Origin: Conchocele bisecta
Taxonomy: Eukaryota; Mollusca; Bivalvia; Lucinida; Thyasiridae
Assembly: GCA_029237695.1 (NCBI GenBank)
Contig: CM055268.1
Span: forward strand, 52,475,131-52,539,130
DNA: 64,000 nucleotides
Reading direction: 5' to 3'
This document shows, one piece after another, positions 13,201-28,200 of the stretch. The notes beneath the pieces are model-generated. The model was given only the letters and a program-made list of their open reading frames with translations, was not told the origin of the DNA and made no database searches. A program made the translations under genes and the position numbers. Positions within the stretch are counted from its first letter, which is position 1. Every line of letters starts with the position of its first letter.

Positions 13201-16200
13201 CATTTATACTTTCAATGAGAAATGAGGAAAATAGAAAAACAATTTGTTTTAATAATTTTCATCCTATTAAAAGCCTACCGGTATGCTGAATTCAGCGGGT
13301 TAATCCGTAGCTTTTGGCTTTACTCATTACATTCAAAATAATCTTCCCTTCAATATAGTTTTACACATGTGTTTTATATCTGAACATAATACTGCTATAT
13401 ACATTGATGATACTCAAAGGCAAAATAATTACTATTAACATGCTCATTTTTTTGCCGGTTGTTACAATGTTATCTATATTTACTTTCAGTGCGGTCAACA
13501 GCACGATAGCTCTGCGATATGGCAAGAAGTTTGCATGGGGAATGCACTACTCCTTCTATAGCACCGAAGCTAAATACTTCCGTAAGTAATATATACACCA
13601 TCAGTATTATTTAAACCTTACAAATGCTGAATTAAAATTTGTTGTCTGCTGTTTATTTTCCATTTTACTTATCAAAACCATGTTTTGACAACACTTTAGA
13701 ATCATTTTCATTTGTTGTCAAACCATGTTTTTATTGACAAACATAAATCGACAACAGATGACAATTTACGTTTCCCACATTATAAGGGTTAAAGCGAAAT
13801 AAGTTTTCTTTACGAAGACTGTTCACTGTTGATCATGTAGTTCAGCATTTATTCTATTCCCAGAAGGTCTTAGACCATACCCGAAGGATTGGAATAAGAT
13901 CAAATAGTATAAAGTTCTGATATTCTTCTTTAATTGGAGGGAATTTCAAATGGTTAGTGACAATCTGTTGTATAGCAAGTGATATTGTTCAGAGGACACA
14001 AATTGGTGATATAAAAACAAAAAGCATGACACAATTTGACGCTGTGTTACAGAGAAGCTGCAGATGGGAGCGGCCACCGAGACGGTGATGTTCTACTCAC
14101 CCAAGGAGAGGATGCCCCGCGCTCTCTATACCGCGTGGTCCGCAGCCTTCTTTGGCAAGGCCGCCAGAATCATGGAGGTTTGTGTCCCCACTACACATGT
14201 CGAGTTACAGTTACTAACAGTCACCGTGGTCTGTGGACATTTGCTACTGAAGTAACATGAATATTTCTTCTTTTACAAATCTCCTTGTTAACATACTTTT
14301 ATGATCCATTATATTGTAAATACCTCATGAATATAGTAATATCAACCATCACAGGTTGATTTCACTACGACCGACTTAAAGGAGATATAACCAGGGTTCT
14401 GTTTTCGCTTATGTATTCATCATTTATATACTAGCGGAAAAAAGTAACTGTGTATGGTTATCATGCTGATAAAAACATAATTTCAAGACATAAAACGATA
14501 AAAAGATCAGATAGCATTATTTATTGGGCAATCCTGCAAAACTTCAATTCATTTAAAATGTCAGAGCATCCATCAGTTCATTGGTATTGGGGATGAGAGA
14601 CACGGGGGTCAAAAACCAGTTCACAAAGTTTATAGCGCTTATGGCCACCGTTTGCGTCGATGCAGGCCTGGCACCGTCGCCTCGTAGAACCTACCAAATT
14701 GCAGAAGTTTGCCTGGGGAATGCCGTTCCACATCTGCCAACGTCACCGGCTGGTTAGGCAGCGCACGTACACGACGTTGCATCTCATCCCAGACGTGCTC
14801 GATTGGTGCAAGATCCGGTGAGCCTGCAGGCCACTGCAACACATTGATGTTCTGCTGCACTAGAAAATCCCTTACCACCCGGGCAACGTGAGGTCTAGCG
14901 TTGTCATTCTGAAGCGTGATGTGACGTTGCTGTCCTTGCGGGATGACGTGAGCCTGGATAATTTTGTCACGGTACCGTACGGCGTTCAAATTGCCATCGA
15001 TGACCATAAGAGCTGTTCGTCCAGTTGACGTGATGCCACCCCAAACCATGACACTGCCTCCGCCAAATGCACGGTGTCACTACAACGTTCTCCAACCTTG
15101 ACTCGTCCGTAAACAGAATACCCAAACCAAGCCAGACGTGCTACACGATGGCATCTTAGCACAACTAGCGGACAGCCGGATGTCGCGGACGGATACGCCG
15201 TTCATGTAATCGATTCCGTACAGTTCTGAGGCTGATGGCGCACAACCCTGGAATGGTCCGCGCTGGCAGACTTGCTGTTTGGAAGCGATTCCTGAGGTGC
15301 ACGAGTCGGATATGAACTGCTGTCGTGACGTCACGCGTGGACGACCTGCACGTGGTCGGTCTCCGACATTACCAAATTTTTTAAAACGTCTCCACAAAGC
15401 CTGAATAGTGTTAATGTAGGCACAAAATTGCGTAGCAACAGCGTGATGGAGCATTTTCATTTAGCCTGGGCATTGCTCTACGACCACTTTCAACCGAAAA
15501 AAAAAATGCTTTTCTGTTCCCCCAGTTGCCAAACAATGACCCGACAGTAGCAATGTCAACAAAAGCTGGCACAGTAAAATGTTGGCCGAAAAAATCGTAA
15601 AAAACAGACCCCTGTCCAAGAAGCGAAACGGCACGTGCAAATACGACATTGAACCAGCGATTGTGTGGCGGCGCGTTCACTTGTCAACTGTACAAAACAT
15701 CAGGCTAAAATATTGAGCAGTGTTAATTTTATCCGATGTTTTAGGTTACACCACTGTTACTTTTTTTCCGCTAGTATATATCAAATAAATAAAACAAATT
15801 TTACAGTAATCCGTATTTGCCGTTCTTTTACGGATTTCATATTCTGGACAGCCAGTTTTTCCAGCCGTCACTGCATGACTAACTTACCCTTATTTTGCTT
15901 ACCACAGTTATTTCCCTTTGCTGTCACGTGGGTATATGACGTATCAGTAGTACTTCCAAAATGGGTATTACACTTAATAGTTGAACAGACTACTTAGAAC
16001 TCCAGTTAATTAGAGCGCTGATATAAATATATGGGTGCTGTATAAATATAAGAATGACCTAGTAACAAACTACATACTGGAATGCGACAGTGGGTGACAT
16101 AACCCATTACATTCGGAATACACCTTTATGGGTATGAAATTTTTAAAATATATTTCTCAATGAAAATATATGTTGTGACCACTCATTTGAACCGTCTCGC

Positions 16201-19200
16201 TGAGACGGTTCAAATGGTGGTCACGACATATATTTCTGAGCTCATATAAATATAATATTTAGGATTTTCCACAAACAAAATGGTGTATCCTCAGCATGAA
16301 ATGGGTTAATCGACATACTGTGCAATTTTCAACAGCTGTAGGATCTCAGTCTGTATATACATGTATTTATATTTACATTGTCAAGTTACAATCTATGTTT
16401 TCCCCAATAGTACTTATATATAATGCTAAATCAGACGGGCAACAGAGTAGACACTTATCAGAGCTGTCAGGTGCATATATCAATCTGGTGCTATGCTGGT
16501 CAAACTGTCATAATGTCATTCTCGTAGGCCATTGTCCACTTACAATGCTGTACATGGGTTCAATTAAGGAAAGCCAAATTTCCGAGATGACAGCAGTGGT
16601 TGCTCTAATTGACACGGGGTAAGTGGTAATGGTGACGGCTATATCCCGAGGTCATTGTTGTTTGAAGATCCGCTGTACTTATCACAGCAATTAATTGCCC
16701 CGCCAATGGTCTCTGCCACAGGGCATTGCGACTGAGAAGGTGCAATAAACCAAACACAACACGGGGCTTATATGGCGTTTGCGACCAGTGTGGATCCAGT
16801 TCAGCATGTGCATCCGCACAGTCTGAACAGGATCTGAACTTTTCGGCATTCCTTCAATGAAACACACTAACAAGCAATCTAGATGGTATTTAGACTACAG
16901 GAGTGTTCTATTTGACCTACACCTACACTGGTCACAAATCACACAAACCCCATTTCTCCAATCACAGCCACATATAGGACCAAGCTATGTTTAATCAATG
17001 TAACCCACATTTGGTAAAACAATGATTTTCTTCTGGAAAACATCTTTAGTTTTTAACATCAAGTCCAAACATTTTGAATTTATTTGAAACAAGTCAGTAG
17101 GCAAATAGATTAGGAATAGTAAAGAATTTTACTGTCCATATGAAAATTGAATATATAATTTTAATTATTTTTATCTGTCAAAGAATAAAATATATGATTT
17201 AGTTATAGTTTAGTATTCGAAAACAGTATTTACGGAAACATAATGAGGGGATATTCAAGTTACACAATTTTAATCCTGCAATATAACAAGCATCCATGTG
17301 TAAAACACATCAAGATTGGATTTTCGGGACTGTAGAAAGCATCCTGATGTGCACAGTGTATCTATTCTTCCATGTCTGTCAAACTGGACTCAACCAATCA
17401 GCTTGGCATATGTGTGGCCTCGTCAATATACACCTGCCGCATTATTGTTGACATCCGGCGGGCAACAGTTTGAACGTAGCTTCACACGTCTGTCACTGAC
17501 TAGGACAGATAAACAAAATGGACTCAACCAATCAGCATAAAATAGGTGTCGCTTCGTTGAATTCAGAATACACCTGTCCCAAAATACATGTACACTTCCC
17601 TAGCTATTTGCCTGCGGTCAAATCATTGGATAAGTTGTTTGCTATGCCGAACTATTAATCTAATGACCTCCGGCGGCATCCATTTGAATGTATCTACACA
17701 CACGTGCCACTGATTATTTCAACTCGAAATTGTCAAAACACAAGTATGCTGAAGTGACTATCTGCAAAGCATTGCAGAATCAATTTACGAAATGTCGTAG
17801 ATTTTGTCAGCATTTTGTAAAAAAAAGTAATAAAAATTCCACATATTTTTCTGATTCTGGCTCGGCTGTCTGTTTGACCGTGAATTACAACCGGGCTGAC
17901 GATTGCAACCAAACGTATAAATAATCCAAGTATAACTAGGCGAAGGAAAAATAGCGATTAACGTATATATTAATCAACAAAAACAAAGAAATTATGCAAC
18001 AAATAAATGATGTCCATAAATCCAAACGATAGTATATAAGAAACCTTTATCCACCAATCAGGTAAGCTGTACTACTGCTACATCATAGCGGTAATTTTTA
18101 CAGCGCCACCTCGCGCCAGTAGGTCGCAGTAACAGGAGAGATAAGCGATGACCAATTCATTGCCTGGCTCTGTATAGGTGTCTTAATATCACGAAAAATA
18201 CAAACGAACCGGAAATTAGTTATTATGGTCGCCTTTGTTGTTTTTAGAGCATTTTGAAGAAAATAAGTGATAGTTTGTAATGTGACCTTTAATCAATCTG
18301 TTTATATTGTAATAATAGGTAGATTAACCCTTAGACCGCTATCTTAATTTTTTGTCGTCTGCTGTTTATTTTCTATTTTCCATTTTTATCATCAAAAACA
18401 TGCTTTGACAGCACTTTAGAATAATTTACAACATGCTTCGACAGCACTTCAGAATCATTTCCAATGGAAATGGTTCTAAAGTGCTGTCAAAACATGTTTT
18501 TATTGAGAAATAAGGCAAGATATAAAAGCAACAGCAGACAACAATTGTTGTGAGTAGCGGTGTAAGGGTTAATACCAGCCATCCACCATTACATGTTGGT
18601 TTCACTGCGACATACTTATGAAATATATTTATATTGTAATAATACCTACTTACAGAATCTGTTGATATTGTAATATTTGAGTAACACTAGCCATCCACCA
18701 TTACAGGTGGGATTCACTGCGAAGGGTCTCGACTCTATCGCGGATAAACTGTTCCGTTACACCGATGCCACCAGCATGGCCGCCGCAGTGAAGAACCTGA
18801 TCGTGCCGCGAGGAGCCGGCAGGGCCGCTGTCGAGACCGAGATGGGACTGCAGAAACTCATTGAACAGGTGGGTAGACCAGTGTGTCAGGGGTATGACAT
18901 ATCAGCCTCATGAGATTTGTGAACAATGTAGCTCCTGTAGATCTGTAGATCAATTGGCACACTCCTGTAAGGCCTAAAATGATCTACTGGTATATCAGGG
19001 GCGGCGGAAGGCGGGGGAGGGGGGGGGGGGGTGGGGGGGGGGGGGGGGCGGGGGGGGGGGGAGGGGGCCTAAGCCCCCCCCCCCCGCCCCCCCCCCCTCC
19101 CCCAATAATTTTGTTCTAATATATTTGTGTAATCATGAGTACTGGGAACTTTGCTGAGAACTTTGCTGAGAATGCAGGAAATGGCGTTTCACACCACTTG

Positions 19201-22200
19201 GATTTCAAAAATTTACGGGGGGGCCCTCAACATTGGGCCCCCCCAATAATGTTCGGCTTCCGCCGCCTATGTATATTGCTTGTTAGAAGCATGAGGGGTA
19301 TTTCTTTCACTGAATGGCGAAGAGTGTAGATCCTGATCTAACTGTGCAGATGCACAGGCTGATCTGGATCTACACTGGTCACACAATCTATAAACACCAT
19401 TCTTCCAGTCACAACCACATATAAATGTGATCAGTGTATATCCTGGTCATCATATATAGTCATTCAGTCAATCGTTTGATCAAATTGGCACGGTATTCAG
19501 GGATATAAACAATGTTAGACTGACAAGTGTAACTCCAGATCAGACTACGTACAGGCTGATCTGGAGTTATGTTGGTCACACATGTGATATTAAGGTGCCT
19601 TTTCTTGTAAATCTCAATTTCATAAGATGGTGTTTATGACATGGCTCCTTATTGTATATTTTTTTCTTTATTTTCATCTGATAGTTTAAACATACATGTA
19701 GTTTATTGCATATAAGTACAATGGGCTTGGGCTACAAGTTCTCACAACATTAGTTACAGCCCTTACCTTTCATCTGATATAGATCTATCTGCCTAAGAGG
19801 TATCACATCTGAAATACAATGTTTTGATTAACTGCCAACAATACTTACTTGCTAATCTATTGCAGGAAATAACAAAATTGTTATCATGTGTAAATAATTA
19901 CCATTAATAAGATTGATCATCAATTGTTAAACAGAACCATGTAAATATTTCCCTGCAGAATAAACATAAACATGGTAAATCTCTCTTCAGTTGAAGGTGA
20001 CCCCACGTATGCCCATTATGCCAGAAGGCAACATCTACGTGTGCCTGTTCGGCCATGAGCTGTTCTACATCGATGTGACTGACGCTCCCGCTGCCATCGC
20101 CAGTGGAGTTGGCATCACTGCCAAGGCTCGCTGTAAGTGCTCCTCTGATACCAAACAACCTGGTCAACTTTTACGGTTATGCCGAATCTTATTATTATTG
20201 GAATACAAAACATATTTTAACAGTCCAACTACACTGGTTGCATGAAGGCCGAACGTAAAATAGGTGTAACTACACAGACTTCAATGAACCCATTAGAGAT
20301 GGGATACAATTATAGTACATGTACATGTAGTTTTAAACTTTTTGAGATAACAATATAAACCTTTTTGAAGAAATTAACAAAATAATGAGATTTTTGCCTT
20401 GGTCTTTTCTGTTGTTTATCATGTAAACAATAAATAAATACATACAATATACAGTAATAAATCCCATCCCGCAGATGCATTTGCCGAAGCGATCCCAGAC
20501 ATTTCGACCGTTATGGCGGGCATCAAGACGATGCTGAGTACCCACATGGCTGGTTTCTTCCCTATCCTGCACCACGCCATGCCCACTGAGACGGGTCTTC
20601 CCATCCGCAACAAGGTGATCCTGGCCACTGCTGTGAAGACCATGGGCAACATAAACCTGGGTGTCAACCCACACACCGTCGCACACAAGTCACTGCTCAG
20701 TAACTTCAATGCTGCCTTCGAAATTCTCGCCAGGTACGCCAGGCACTTCAATACATTCTACAGTTGGAACTGTCTAAACCCAGGTTGTGATGGTGTTTAC
20801 TGCATTTTCTGTCTAACGGTGTCTGTTTGTGTTTGCAAGGAAACACAAATATTTTTTGCAATTACAATGGAAAGGTATTAGTTGTCAGTAAATCATTAAA
20901 CAGACATAAATACATAATTCTAATGATACTGTAAAGCTACCATTGTGCATACAGAATAATACACCAAATCTGCCCTTCAGTCTATGACAATACCTCCAGC
21001 TAACAGTTTTGATCAATTGTCTGTTCCAACATTGGTTACAAATGACATATAGTTTTCCATTGCCTGGAGTTGAGAATCACTGTCCCATGGTGTTGTGTTA
21101 CAGCGGCCTGCTGGAAATGAGAGTGGAGCAGGTTGTGGATGCAACCATCATCAGGAGTGGAGCCATCGTCAAGGCCCACGCCCACATCAACCTACCCCTC
21201 GCCTTCACCACTGTCGTAGACTATGAGAAGTCCAAGCTGATTGTCAAGTTGCGCAATGAGGTCAGGGAATGTTGTGTGTTACATACAAGCGATGATGTTA
21301 GTTGTTAGTCCCTTTGTGACCAATGTAGATTCAGACCAGCCTGATGTGGGTATTCATTGTTTTCCAGCCAGGCAGAGAATTATGAAATTAAAAAACTTTG
21401 AACATGTTTTCATAAATTGATATTGAATATAGAAGAATCTGCTCCATTTACTCTTGACTTTGCAAAAAAGACAATGATTGCTCTATCTAACCTATGTGTT
21501 TTTGCTGTAGTATATGTAACTAATACCAAACATATCCATACCATTTAAAATGGTAATTGTTAATTATCGTCTGTAACAATGTTTTGTTTTCAGAAGCCGA
21601 TCACTCCCATCAAAATCGAAGCTACACCAATGACGATAGTTCACATGATGCCTCTGGCCGCCACTCGCTACCCAATGGCAGCTGAGGTTAAGGAAATCAT
21701 GGTCGTCGAGGGCGCAGATGTGTTGCCTGTGAGTGTTAATAGATGTATAATTAACCCTTAGAATACAGGAAATTAAAGTTGGCATCTGCTGTTATTTCAT
21801 TGTCTGTCTTTCTCTCAATTAAGTTAGAAATGATTCTGCAGTGGTGCAAAAATTATGTTTCTGTTCCGAAAAATGGAAATTAAACAATGAACAGCAGATG
21901 ACAAAATTTAATTATGCAATGTAATACAGGCAAGATACAAAAAAAAGTGACCAAAACCTGAACACTTATTGAACAATTAGTAACCAGGGCCCGGTTGCTC
22001 AAAACATCCGTTAGCTTAACGGACTGTTAAATCCTTAACTGAATGGTTAAAATCTCTTTTAACAGAGATTTTAACCATTCAGTTAAGGATTTAACAGTCC
22101 GTTAAGGATTTAACAGTCCGTTAAGCTAACTGGTGTTTTGAACAACCGGGCCCAGGATGTTAACAATAGTGCACCAGAATGTTCACTCCTGGTGGACACT

Positions 22201-25200
22201 GATGTCCACTCCATGTCTAGAAATAGTGAACTCTCTCCAATTACACTCTCATGAAGCATGATAACAGTAAAAGAAAATTGATAAAAAATTGGATCATGAA
22301 AAAATGAAATAACAATACATGTATAGAGACATGGTATGTTATTCTATGTTCAACTGACACTGACAGAGTTTACCAAATATGTGTTTCAGATTAACATCGC
22401 GTATGGAAAGGCGACTCTGGGCCGTATATTTGCGGTGACCGGACATATTGTTGTGCCCCACCACGCAATGGCTCCCATATTCCCTCTGACCGGCAAGCAG
22501 ATCTGCTACATCACTTACACACCTGTCTCAACGAACGGACTGGATATCCAGATGCAGCATGTTATATGTGAGTATTGTCAAACCAGGAATAGATATTGTC
22601 ATACTGCAGATATCATCTCGCATTTTGATTGGTAAACTTGACAGACAACATGAGCCCATGTTGCCTGTCAAGTTAACTGATTAATATGGCGATGGGGCCG
22701 GACAAAATAAAAAGAAAAATTGTCAGAAATTGTCAAGTTATTAACAAATTTCTACTGTTTATGTTATTAAGTTAACGTCCGGCGATATTTATAACGTCAT
22801 GAGGTTGCACCGTTTCACGCCAAATTTCTCTGACGTCACACATGTACATATACATGTATAATAAGTTCTGGAGAAATATACAGGATCTCCAGTATGACAA
22901 ATAATTATTGTGATTCTACACAGTCAACTTGGTGTCATATTTCCTACACCTCACAGAGCTCCAGTTAAGGTGAGTAATTTAGAGGTAAATTTCTTATTTC
23001 TCCAAGTTAGTCAAATTACGCACCTTAACTGGAGCTCTCACCTCGGGTGAATATACTGTGTAGAATCATGATAACATATTTTTTAAATTTCTCAATGGAG
23101 AGCCCATTTATTCAATCGAACCTTTCAAATAATTACTAATAACTATAAGTATTTCTGCAAATGATAATACAAGCTGGTTAAAATTTCAAACCAAGTGATA
23201 TAGTTGTATTTGGAGTTAGCCCCTTATTCCACTGACCTCTTCAATTTCGGTATCATTCCCAGAAAGCATGTCTGGTTTTGAAAACCTGTTTTGGAAGAAT
23301 TTTCCAATGCAATAATGACAGGCTTTCAGTCTCACAAACTATTAGAATATCAATATTATATCTGCCTGTTTCAGTGCGCAGCGGAGCAATGGCGGCCGGT
23401 GAGATAGCAGCAGAAGGTGAAGGCGGTTGGTGGTCCTTTTTCAATATCTTTGGCTCCAGCGAGGCGGGCGCTGTATCGGCCGAGGGTATCAGTGCTGGCC
23501 GAGCATCTGTTGAGGCCTACCCTGGAGCTGGAATTAATGCCCGGGCAACGTCCGCAGGAGGTATCTCACCCGCTATTGGTGCTGGCACGGCCTTCACCGG
23601 AGAAAGGTATGTATATCAGTAGCAAACACCATACTGCAAATTGTGAGTGGCTAACATCATACTGCTCGTTGTCTACCATACTACAAATTGGCAAACATCA
23701 TCCTGCCAATTATCTATCATACTGCAAATTGCCAGTGGCAAACATCATGTAATTTATTTAGAAATGTATATACAATATCATTCAACGTATCATTCAGGTT
23801 TCACATTCTAAGCTCCTCAAACACGATAATTAATTGAATGTATCATGTCTCACTGTACTGTACTACATTTTCTTATGGTAAAAACATGTAATATATGTTA
23901 TATACCAGAATAAAATATATTTGTATTGTATTGTATTGTACTGCCAAGTCTCTATCATACTGCAAATTGTCAGTGGCAAACATCACATTGCACATTGTCA
24001 GTGGCAAAGATCATACTGTGAATTGTCTATCATACTGGAAATTGTCATTGGCAAACATCATACTGCTAATTGTCTACTAAGCTACAGATTATCAGTGGAA
24101 AACATCATACTGCAAATTGTCAGTGGCAAACATCATACTGTGAATTGTGTATCATACTGCCAATTGTCAATGGCAAACATCATATTGCTAATTGTCTATC
24201 ATACTGCAAATTGTCAGTGGCAAACGTCACATTGCACATTGTCAGTGGCAAAGATCATACTGTGAATTGTCTATCATACTGCAAATCGTCAGTGGCAAAC
24301 ATCATACTGCTAATTGTCTACTATGCTACAGATTATCAGTGGCAAACATCATACTGCAAATTGTCAGTGGCAAACATCATACTGTGAATTGTCTATCATA
24401 CTGCAAATTGTCAGTGGCAAACATCATATTTAATACTAATTATCTATCATACTCGGTGGAAAATGTTATACATCATAATTTTAATTGCCAGTTACAAGCA
24501 TCATACTTCAAATTGTTACAATTCTTACTTCTTAGTAAAAACATGTCATGATGATCCACATGCACAACCACAGAATGATTTTGTTTAAATCAACGTGTAA
24601 ATAAAAATCAGGCATCAGAATGACAAAATTTAATTTAGAATTGTAAGGGTTGACATAAATCCTTCTATTTTCCAGCGTCGCTGAGCCAAACATGGGATTT
24701 ATGAATCTCGAGACGACGGACCTGACTGTTGACTTTCTGAGACGTAAGTTCCTTGGGGAGACAGAATTCCTGCCCGCGGGCTGGAAATGTGGAATGGTTG
24801 TTCGTATTGCAGAGCCAGGCACGACCCCCAGACACCAAGTTCAAGTCAGCACACTGTTCCAAGTGGATGAAACCTGGCTGAAGCAGTTCTACACTGTTGA
24901 AGTCCGCCGCATGCCCATACCCACCATCGAGGCTAGACCATGGAAGGTAGATATAGTCACGTCATTTATCTGCATTAACAAATTTTGGGAATTGCTTTAT
25001 GCAGTCCATAAATTTGTCAGAGCTCTGGAAAGCTGTGTATTTTCTTAAATATGCAATTAAAATGCAAAAACCCTATTATAATTGGCAGCAATGCATACTA
25101 ATATGCAATTAAAATGGTGGGGAGGCAATTTCTCTTTACTCTATAGCATACTCTTGAGGCTTGTGTGTAAGAAATACAAAAAATCTGTGTAAAAATCACC

Positions 25201-28200
25201 CGATTTAGGTGACAAAAATATGAGCGTAGCCAGACAATAAGCAACTAAGCTAAACATCTCTGAAGTTTTTTTATCAAACTGAACAGTGTCATGCATTTTG
25301 TATGCATTTTTATATGAGCAAATAGAAATACTCTATTGAAAAAGAATTAATTAGGTAGCATTTTGATAATACTCAATTGATTTCAAAAGTAGGGGTTAAC
25401 AGTACCAAATACCAAATTCCTTATCCAAGGCTCTGATTTTGTAACTTGTTTTACTGAATTTATTCGCAATTGAATTTTTCAGTCTGTCTGATCGGATTGG
25501 GGGCTGCACTGTTCATTATTTAGTCAGATAAGCATTCCCAATTGTTCATAAATATACATGTAATTACTAAATAATTAAATGTAATTAGCTCAGTTCATAT
25601 ATGGGAGTTTACACGATTTGTCAAGTTTGGGATTTTCAATTTGAAATGAAAGCTTGATCACCTGTGTGTATTTAAAAGATAATAAGTTACAGTTTGAACA
25701 TTCCTTACTTTGCATATTCTTCGTCCATGCTTCACCATACCATATTATATGTTTGATATTTGCAGCTTGTGACGAACATAAAGATGGTCTTCCCAGACAC
25801 AATCATTGAGCCTGCACACCTCTTCGATGAAGCATACCAACAAGCTGTGATGCAGCAAATCCAGGTGTCTGTAGCCATGAATGGCAAGAAGATGGATGCC
25901 GTTATTGACCCGGTCACCGTGATTGTTGCCAATGCCATCAAGCAGGTGAAGATGCTAGAACGAGCGAACATTGTGAACGTGATCGTGCGAGATGTTGTTG
26001 ATGAAATCTTCATTAAGCCACTAGCGGCCCGGCGCAGCGTGATCAGGGAGCTGGTGCAGAGCCAGATCATGATTGTGAACCGTGTGGAGCAACTGGCGGC
26101 GCCCGTGACAACGGCGGAGAAGATCCCGGTAATGGTGGTGGCAGTGGACGCAGTGCTAGTGCAGTCGAAGGCTGTGCTGGATGCGGCAGTGAGGCAGCTG
26201 GAGGGTGCGGCCCGAGGGGACAAGGCTGTCGTGTCCGTCCTCATCCAGTACGTGGCCGCCCTGCAGTCCGGCCTCCTCGTCAACGTTCAGAAGGTGGTCG
26301 CCCGCCTCCTGCCCATCCTCGCCCCGGCCCAGGCTGCCGAGATTGAGGCCAAGGTCAACGTGTGGCTGCACTCTCTGATCTACGCCAGGTCCGTCCAGGA
26401 ACAGTATGCGGTCGCCAAGCAGGCGTTCGAACTGAAGGCAGTCAGCTACAATCAGGGTGTGCCTGAGACCATCATTACTGCCCTGGTTCGCGTTGAGAGG
26501 AAACTGATCGCCGTGTCCCAGAAGAGCCAGCAGCTGATCAAGATGAGCTGGGTGTCGACCGGCGTCGTGCGCCCGGTGTTGGGAATGGTGGTGGCGCATC
26601 GTGCTGCTATAGAAGGCGTGATTGTTGCGGCCGATGTTGCCGTGAAGCAGATATATGGGGTGCTGGCTGGCGGTGCAGTCCTCGGCCGGCCCGCACAGGT
26701 GAAACTACTCGAGGTGGTCCTGCTGGCTCACCAGACCGTCGTCGACTTCGAAACGATCATTGCCCTCAACGAGCAGCTGCCCAAGCCCGTGCCTGCCCGC
26801 TACCCGTATTCCGCTGTCGAGGTGATCGCTGACCCCAACCTCACCGAGGTCATCGTTCTCAAGGATATCCTCAAGGTGAAAGCCGCGAAGGTCGCCCGCT
26901 ACTTAGCCGTGGCCGTCAGTGTGGAGGTGGAGCGAGCCCTCTTCGCGGTTGTTGGCCCCGTCCAGCAGTACGTCGCTGTCCTACACAAGGCCGAGGTAAA
27001 GCAGGTGCGCATCATCAACGCGATCCAGGCACCTGTGGTCGGCGCAGCCATCAAGCCCGAGGTCATTGAACAGATCGTTCCTATAGCCGAGGAGGTCATG
27101 GTCGAGGTCATCCCCATTGTCAATGAGGTCATCAAGCATGTCAAGGTCGCTGGTGTCACCCCTGTTGTAGCTCCAATCATAATCAAGGGTCTGAAGGTTA
27201 TCGCCAAGCATGCAGCCATTCTGGAAAAGATCCGAGCTGTCATTAAGCAGAACATCATTGTGTTTGCAGCCAAGGGCGATCCAAGAGTTGAGGCAGTCAA
27301 GGCAATTGAAGCTAAGGTTGACATATTGGTACAGAAGGCCATCGAGCTGATCAAGGTGGTCAAGGTCATACTGAAGGCACCAGTTGGCATCGAGATTGGA
27401 GTGCCAGTTGGCATTGAGATTCCCGCGGTACCGGCTGGGCCAGTTGGAGTTTACAGTATGCCTGCTGGGGCATCACTGGGCGCTATATTGGTAAGCGTTA
27501 GGCTAGCTACAACAATCTTTTATTGCAGAAAATGGGCTTTCACAATAATAATCCAATTAATGTTTCAGCCGATTAAAAAGTTAAAACCTTTGTAACTATT
27601 TGTTGTTTTTGCATGTTGTTTTCAGCATTTATTTCTTCTTTATAAAATTGTATCATTTAAAAGCAATAAATTGTTCTGGTTTTTTTTTGCCATTTATATT
27701 TCATGAATCAGCAAGTTTACCATTCATCCCTATAAATCCTTATCAACGCAAGACAATAGATTAAGTTGATCATTCAACTGAACAGTATGATCAGTATCTA
27801 CTTTTTTTTTCTTCAAATAATAAGGGTATTGTTTTATCTGTCAGTATCCCATGTGGGATGTATTGTGTCCATGTGATTGCAGATGAAGTTACACAACATC
27901 CAGGCACGTCAGATTGCATACACAGCAGATATCCGCGCGCTTCTGGCCATTCTCGACCGGTCTATTGGTGGTGGCATCAGTGGGGGAGTGAGTGGTGCTG
28001 GAATTGGTGACATTGTTGGTAGTGGTGGTGTTGGCGGTATTGGTGGCATCAGCGGCATCGATGGTGTTAGTGGCATTGGCGGCGTTGGCGTTGGTGGCGG
28101 AATTGGTGCAGCTGGATATGGTGGAATTGGTGGCAGAATCAGTGGCGGTGTCGGTGATGAGATCGGTGGTGTTAGTGGAGCTGGCATCGGAGGCGGAATT

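Larger units (their letters stand above)
15775..18327. other. Middle of LLTP intron 10, repeats only
   Basis: Holds a family H hairpin (16165-16245) and a family F foldback (16765-16975). Around 17390 and 17520 a short sequence containing GACTCAACCAATCAGC is repeated. No exon candidate. Confidence 0.6.

Noticed and set aside
23895..24551. Overlapping ORFs with SYCKLSVANI repeats
   Set aside because: Minisatellite in intron 17, no splice or codon evidence.
25732..27414. Three antisense ORFs of 147-183 codons over exon 19
   Set aside because: Compositional shadows of a GC-rich coding exon (T/S/A/M-rich, no start context or motifs).
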